Part shown: positions 59,584-64,000 of the stretch, piece after piece
How positions within the stretch are numbered: the stretch's first letter is position 1
Layout of the letters: each line of letters opens with the position of its first letter
Origin: an uncultured Nitrosomonadaceae bacterium
GTDB lineage: Bacteria; Pseudomonadota; Gammaproteobacteria; Burkholderiales; Nitrosomonadaceae
Direction of reading: 5' to 3'
Length of the DNA: 64,000 bases
NCBI GenBank assembly: GCA_943787405.1
Contig: CALSMH010000001.1
Location: forward strand, 62,001 to 126,000
Translations under genes and position numbers: made by a program
Notes under the pieces: model-generated
Databases searched by the model: none
What the model was told of the DNA's origin: nothing
Seen by the model: only the letters and a program-made list of their open reading frames with translations

Positions 59584-60924
59584 TTATTCTTTTTCTATAG
59601 CTCCCACCACAACTGCCACCATCCTTTCTGGAGGAATGCGCCGCTGAAATGCATCTTTTATCTGTGCTACTGTAACATTATCAACAGCACTTACGTAGTC
59701 ACCCAAATAGGTAAGCGGAAGATTATAGAATCCTATCACGGCGAGATATTCCATGATTTTCTTATTACTATCTATACGTAAAGGGAACCCACCAACAATA
59801 TTTCCCTTGGCTGCAGCTAATTCCTTCTCAGTTGGGCCTTCCGCAACAAAATCAGATAATACTTTTTGCGTAATCATTAAAGCTTCTTCGGATTGCTCTT
59901 TTTTAGTTTGCAGACTAATCTGAAAAGGGCCCGCCTGCTTCAATGGATAAAAGCCACTATAAACACTATAGGCCAATCCACGTTTCTGTCTAATTTCTTC
60001 CATTAAGCGGGACGCGAACCCACCCCCACCAAGTATGTAATTTCCTACCAACAGCGGATAATAATCTGGGTCATTACGCTTTAGCCCAGGATAAGCCAAT
60101 AAAATATGGCTTTGAGTTGCTGGATGAACAATTCTTTTGGTACCTGATACGGGCTCTGTCACCGGAGGTGATATATTTAAAGTTCCTCCCTGTGGCAAAT
60201 TTTTTGATAACGCTTCCGCAATGGCAGCTGCCTCAGAACGACTAACATCCCCCATAATTGAAATTACAGAATTTACAGCAGAGTAGTTTGCCTGATAAAA
60301 ATCTACTAAATCATTACGTTGTAATTCGTTTAATGTATCTACTTCACCAGAACTACGTAGCCCATAGGGGTGAATTCCGTATAACATATTATTTAGCGTG
60401 CGGCGTGCAATATAACCAGGCTTAGTTTTTGCTTCTTTCAACCCAGAAATTACTCTTGCTTTTTCTCTTTTTAGCGCATTTTCTGGGAATTCTGGGTACT
60501 GTATTACTTTAGAAAATATATCTAGCGCCTTGTTACGTTCATTTTTATTACTTAGCGTTCTTAGTAAAACACCTGCACGATCCCGGTCGAATCGAGCGCT
60601 CAATTGTGCGCCAACATCAGCCAAAGACTTAGAAATCTTGTCCTCCGACAAGCCTCCTGCCCCAAGGTCAAGAAGCTGTAGAGTCAGGCTGGCACAGCCT
60701 GACTTTTCAGGTATGTCAGCACTGCTTCCTGCACTGAAATCTACACTTATATCAAGTATCGGTAGCCCATGACTCTCGACAAAATATACCTGGGCACCAG
60801 AAGAGGCTTGCCAATGCTGAATAGGGAGCGCCGCCAGCGTCCATTGAGAATAAATGCCAAAGAACAAAGCCAAAAAACAACCAATAGATTGCAGCAAAAC
60901 CATTTTTCTAAGTGTTTTTTTCAT
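59584..60924 (-). CDS. M16 family peptidase-like protein, non-catalytic partner
   Basis: A 446-residue exported protein (signal near LLQSIGCFLALFFGIYSQWTLA) with the M16 fold but no HxxEH zinc motif: the equivalent helix reads GCASLTLQLLDLG. It keeps the substrate-binding RGLAYSVYSG Arg/Tyr segment of the C-terminal domain. Such proteins form heterodimers with an active M16 subunit, the product of the gene immediately upstream (20-base gap). Together they should be a periplasmic oligopeptide-degrading peptidase like PqqL/mitochondrial processing peptidase relatives. Substrate unknown. Confidence 0.9.
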   Translation of the reverse strand: MKKTLRKMVLLQSIGCFLALFFGIYSQWTLAALPIQHWQASSGAQVYFVESHGLPILDISVDFSAGSSADIPEKSGCASLTLQLLDLGAGGLSEDKISKSLADVGAQLSARFDRDRAGVLLRTLSNKNERNKALDIFSKVIQYPEFPENALKREKARVISGLKEAKTKPGYIARRTLNNMLYGIHPYGLRSSGEVDTLNELQRNDLVDFYQANYSAVNSVISIMGDVSRSEAAAIAEALSKNLPQGGTLNISPPVTEPVSGTKRIVHPATQSHILLAYPGLKRNDPDYYPLLVGNYILGGGGFASRLMEEIRQKRGLAYSVYSGFYPLKQAGPFQISLQTKKEQSEEALMITQKVLSDFVAEGPTEKELAAAKGNIVGGFPLRIDSNKKIMEYLAVIGFYNLPLTYLGDYVSAVDNVTVAQIKDAFQRRIPPERMVAVVVGAIEKE

Positions 60925-60944
60925 CTGAATTTAATTTAATATAT

Positions 60945-62345
60945 TTAATGGCGCAATCTAATGGAAGAAGGAATAACAGACCTTTGCTCTAGTGGCTGTG
61001 GATCAAGGACCGCCACTGTCAAACTGTCATCTATTAAATATTTTATTGCCACCTCTCGAACCTGTTCAGCAGTAACGGCCTGTAGTTTCTTTATAATTGT
61101 ATCTAGATCACGATACGATAACCCAACAGATTCTAACTGGCCAATCTGCATCGCCTGGTAAAACATCGAATCAAGCTGAAAAACGTGGCTAGATACTACC
61201 TGAGCTCTTACACGCCTAAGCTCCTTTTCGGTCACCCCTGCATCTATTAGTCTTTCAATTTCGATACGTAGAGCAGACTCTAGTTCTGCTGCCGACCTCC
61301 CTTCACTTGGGGTTCCACTCAGAAAAAACATACCGGGGCCACGCCCCGTAGAATCGTAGTCAGCATTTATCGAGCTAGCAATTTGCTGATTCCGTACCAA
61401 TTCTTTATTTAGTCGTGCAGAGCCATTACCGTCTAATACTCCTACTAGCATCTGCAATGCGTATGGCTCCCAGTCAGCACTTGCATCATGTAACACTGGT
61501 GCATGATACCCCATGACTAGATACGGCATTTGTGCAGGGGCTTTTATTTGCAATCGCTTGATTCCCGCTTGCGTTACCTCCGTCTGCGGTTTACGTACAG
61601 CCAAAGAAGCTATCGGGCGAGACTCAATCTCGCCATAATATTTTTGTGCTAAAGAATATACTTCTTTTGGGTCCACATCTCCGACTAATACCAATACAGC
61701 ATTGTTAGGAGCATACCAACGGTCATACCACTCCTGGGCATCACCAACGGTCATATTCTCCAAATCATTCATCCAACCAATAATCGGGCGTCTATATGGG
61801 TGAGACTGATACGCAACAGACATCATTTTCTCATATACAAGCGCATGCGGTTGATCATCAGTACGTAATCGACGCTCTTCCATTACCACCTTGATCTCTT
61901 TGGCGAATTCTTCTTCTGTTAATATGAGATTACGCATCCGGTCAGCTTCTAACTTCATAGCTAACGCTAACTTAGATTTGTGTAATTGTTGAAAATAACC
62001 AGTGTAATCACGGCTTGTAAATGCATTATCACGCCCACCTACTGCTGCTATTTTCTTAGAAAACTCACCACTGCTAATATTTTTAGTCCCCTTAAACATC
62101 ATATGCTCCAGTACGTGAGCTACGCCCGTAGTACCATTCAACTCATCAATGCTGCCGACCTTGTACCATATTTGAGAGATAACGACTGGGGAGCGGTGGT
62201 CTTCTTTAACAACTATTTTAAGACCGTTAGCAAGCATATATTCGTGTGGGTTGGCGAAAACCTCAAATGAGATTAATGAAACCAACATAAACATGAAAGC
62301 TGGTAATCTACAAATATAAAAGGTAGGGCCAGAATTAAATTTCAT
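60945..62345 (-). CDS. M16 family zinc metallopeptidase, catalytic subunit
   Basis: A 466-residue exported peptidase. After a signal peptide (AFMFMLVSLISFEVFA), the inverzincin motif HVLEH is at residues 77-81 (H77 and H81 metal ligands, E80 catalytic). The third ligand Glu lies near 154 in VVMEERRLRTDD. The C-terminal M16 domain follows. It is transcribed divergently from ftsY and is directly followed by its non-catalytic partner. Location should be periplasmic. Confidence 0.92.
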   Translation of the reverse strand: MKFNSGPTFYICRLPAFMFMLVSLISFEVFANPHEYMLANGLKIVVKEDHRSPVVISQIWYKVGSIDELNGTTGVAHVLEHMMFKGTKNISSGEFSKKIAAVGGRDNAFTSRDYTGYFQQLHKSKLALAMKLEADRMRNLILTEEEFAKEIKVVMEERRLRTDDQPHALVYEKMMSVAYQSHPYRRPIIGWMNDLENMTVGDAQEWYDRWYAPNNAVLVLVGDVDPKEVYSLAQKYYGEIESRPIASLAVRKPQTEVTQAGIKRLQIKAPAQMPYLVMGYHAPVLHDASADWEPYALQMLVGVLDGNGSARLNKELVRNQQIASSINADYDSTGRGPGMFFLSGTPSEGRSAAELESALRIEIERLIDAGVTEKELRRVRAQVVSSHVFQLDSMFYQAMQIGQLESVGLSYRDLDTIIKKLQAVTAEQVREVAIKYLIDDSLTVAVLDPQPLEQRSVIPSSIRLRH

Positions 62346-62523
62346 TTTTTAATAGCCTAAGATTAAGATAATGGAATAGAATTTCACTTGTGAAAGCCTA
62401 CGATAAACCAATTCTAATATGACATCCTATCAAAATGAAAAGTTTCATAAAATATAATAATAAATCGACCTCAGACACATTTTTATTTGCCTATTGGACG
62501 ACCAACATCAGACGAGACTTCTC

Positions 62524-63417
62524 ATGATCTGGGGAAAGCTGGGAAAGCGCTTATCCGGCATCCTTGGTGGCGGCAAAATAGATGAAAATCTCTATGAAGA
62601 GCTGGAAACGGTCTTAATTACTGCCGATGTAGGTATAGATGCAACTACCTGGTTACTTAGCACGTTACGTAAACAAGTAAAAAAAGAGGGCTTAACTGAC
62701 GCAACACAACTAAAAGAGGCCCTAAAAGAATCCCTGCTTATATTACTTGCGCCACTTATACGGCCTTTAGATTTAAGTATAGAAAAACCATTCGTTATCA
62801 TGATAACCGGTGTAAATGGCGCAGGAAAAACAACTTCTATTGGCAAACTTGCTCATTATTTTCAATCTCAAGAAAAATCTATACTACTCGCTGCAGGAGA
62901 TACATTCCGAGCGGCGGCTCGCGAACAACTTATTATTTGGGGCAAACGAAATAATATTTCTGTTGTCTCACAGGATAATAATCATCAGCAAAAAGGTGAT
63001 TCAGCAGCGGTTATATTCGATGCAGTTAACGCTGCTAAGGCTCGCAATATAGATATTTTATTAGCAGATACTGCCGGTCGTCTCGCCACACAATTACACC
63101 TTATGGAAGAAATTAAAAAGGTGAAGCGGGTTATCTCAAAAGCAATCCCTAGTGCACCACATGAGGTGCTGTTGGTTCTGGATGCCAATACCGGCCAGAA
63201 TACGGTTAACCAAGTAAGGGCATTTGATGATGCACTTGGAATTACCGGACTTATACTTACTAAACTTGATGGCACAGCTAAAGGCGGTGTAATTGCTGCT
63301 ATTGCCATGCAACGCCAACAGAACCCCATTCCACTGTACTTTATTGGGACAGGTGAAGGCATTGAAGATTTACAGCCTTTTGATGCAAGAAAATTTGTAG
63401 AAACTTTATTCGATTAA
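62524..63417 (+). CDS. ftsY: Signal recognition particle receptor FtsY
   Basis: GTPase receptor that delivers SRP-bound ribosomes to the Sec translocon. The roughly 297-residue protein has the N-domain four-helix bundle and the G domain with GVNGAGKTTSIGKL (96 on), GDTFRAAAREQL, LADTAGRL, and TKLDGTAKGG. It lacks the acidic A domain of E. coli FtsY. I chose the ATG at 62524; a TTG at 62494 would add ten residues. It is divergent from the M16 genes and followed by ftsE after about 50 bases. Confidence 0.95.
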   Translation: MIWGKLGKRLSGILGGGKIDENLYEELETVLITADVGIDATTWLLSTLRKQVKKEGLTDATQLKEALKESLLILLAPLIRPLDLSIEKPFVIMITGVNGAGKTTSIGKLAHYFQSQEKSILLAAGDTFRAAAREQLIIWGKRNNISVVSQDNNHQQKGDSAAVIFDAVNAAKARNIDILLADTAGRLATQLHLMEEIKKVKRVISKAIPSAPHEVLLVLDANTGQNTVNQVRAFDDALGITGLILTKLDGTAKGGVIAAIAMQRQQNPIPLYFIGTGEGIEDLQPFDARKFVETLFD

Positions 63418-63465
63418 TTTTGCAATATTTCACTATACCTCTCTGTAGTTTGGAACTATTTCTAT

Positions 63466-64000
63466 ATGATTAGCTTCAGTAATGTCTATAAGCGTTATCC
63501 AAATGGGTTTGAAGCGCTAAAAAATATTGCTTTTACCATTAAGCAAGGTGAGATGGTTTTTATAACCGGGAATTCTGGCGCCGGCAAAAGTACACTCTTA
63601 AAATTGATTGGGGCTATCGAGCGCCCAACAACCGGTGGCATCATTGTCAATGATCAGAATATTAGCAAACTAAAGAACAGTGCGATTCCATATCTACGAC
63701 GCAATCTCGGCATGGTTTTCCAAGGCCAAAAGATTTTGTTTGATCGCTCAGTATTTGACAATGTTGTATTACCATTACAAATCTGTGGTTTTGAACATCA
63801 GTCAGCAGCTGGAAGAGTCCGAGCAGCTCTGGATAAAGTGGGATTGCTGGACAAAGAAAAGGCTCTCCCCATTACGCTATCAGGTGGTGAACAGCAAAGA
63901 TTATGTATTGCCCGAGCTGTAGTCAATCGCCCATCCATTCTCATTGCCGACGAACCAACTACATATCTTGATCCCAGCTATACCAAGGACATCATGAATA
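63466..64000 (+). CDS. ftsE: Cell division ATP-binding protein FtsE (partial)
   Basis: The frame is open from ATG at 63466 to the window edge (178 complete codons). The protein begins MISFSNVYKRYPNGFEALKN. It has Walker A GNSGAGKST, Q-loop LGMVFQGQKILFDRSVFDNV, ABC signature LSGGEQQRLCIARAV and Walker B ILIADEPTTYLDP. LF and FDNV after the Q-loop are typical of FtsE. With FtsX, expected next, it regulates septal peptidoglycan hydrolases. It follows ftsY as in E. coli. Confidence 0.94.
   Translation, partial: MISFSNVYKRYPNGFEALKNIAFTIKQGEMVFITGNSGAGKSTLLKLIGAIERPTTGGIIVNDQNISKLKNSAIPYLRRNLGMVFQGQKILFDRSVFDNVVLPLQICGFEHQSAAGRVRAALDKVGLLDKEKALPITLSGGEQQRLCIARAVVNRPSILIADEPTTYLDPSYTKDIMN

Overview
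The window is a gene-dense, AT-leaning stretch of a Gram-negative chromosome, almost entirely housekeeping genes. The neighbourhoods prfA-prmC-grxD, map-glnD, purMN / perM-hda-HAD hydrolase, ubiC-ubiA-ubiD, bamE/fur, nadD-rsfS-rlmH-maf-rng, yqgE-ruvX-pyrR-pyrB-pyrC', atpIBEFHAGDC / glmU-glmS and rsmD-coaD-fdx / M16 pair / ftsY-ftsE together point to a Betaproteobacterium. A CADD/NE1434-type gene, a diheme cytochrome c4 and the low G+C make a Nitrosomonadales-type lineage my best guess. That placement is inference. I see no rRNA, tRNA, CRISPR array, insertion sequence or prophage.

Layout. 1-5.6 kb: end of prfA, prmC, grxD, a YqaA-type membrane protein, a CADD-like protein, glnD. 5.6-11 kb: map, a small membrane protein, cytochrome c4, hemL-thiE-thiD (minus strand), rubredoxin and gloA. 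11-24.5 kb: rsmB, purN/purM, then a plus-strand run perM-hda-HAD-ubiC-ubiA-ubiD, two conserved-domain proteins (DUF2024; DUF3565-DUF1971), dapB, bamE, fur, lolC, lolD. 24.6-36 kb: a DNA glycosylase, apt, rng-maf-rlmH-rsfS-nadD, the pyruvate dehydrogenase genes aceE-aceF with folD upstream, and an unknown two-helix membrane protein. 36-43 kb: an unusual anchored periplasmic protein with a repetitive Ala/Glu/Lys tail, prlC, and the pyrimidine cluster. 43.4-46.7 kb is the only accessory-looking part: a glutaredoxin-like protein, YtoQ, two MORN-repeat exported proteins flanking yhbY, and a compact nucleoside phosphorylase-like protein. 46.7-57.1 kb: glmS, glmU and the complete nine-gene ATP synthase operon, with a clear promoter and terminator. 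57.5-64 kb: yggS, a ferredoxin, coaD, rsmD, two M16 peptidases, ftsY and the start of ftsE.

Most noteworthy: (1) the gene at 2187-2927 keeps all six metal ligands plus the Tyr and Lys proposed to be consumed when chlamydial CADD makes p-aminobenzoate, so it is a strong candidate for a non-canonical folate-precursor enzyme; (2) the 'dihydroorotase' beside pyrB has lost its metal-binding residues and is the structural PyrC' type; (3) the protein at 36271-37032 combines a His/Met/Cys-bearing periplasmic domain, one membrane anchor and a long Ala/Glu/Lys-repeat tail, and I cannot assign it to a family; (4) two related MORN-repeat exported proteins flank yhbY, one containing four 72-bp tandem repeats. 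I see no obviously new multi-gene defence or mobile system. Start codons were revised for ten genes on the basis of ribosome binding sites, family length or overlap with a promoter.
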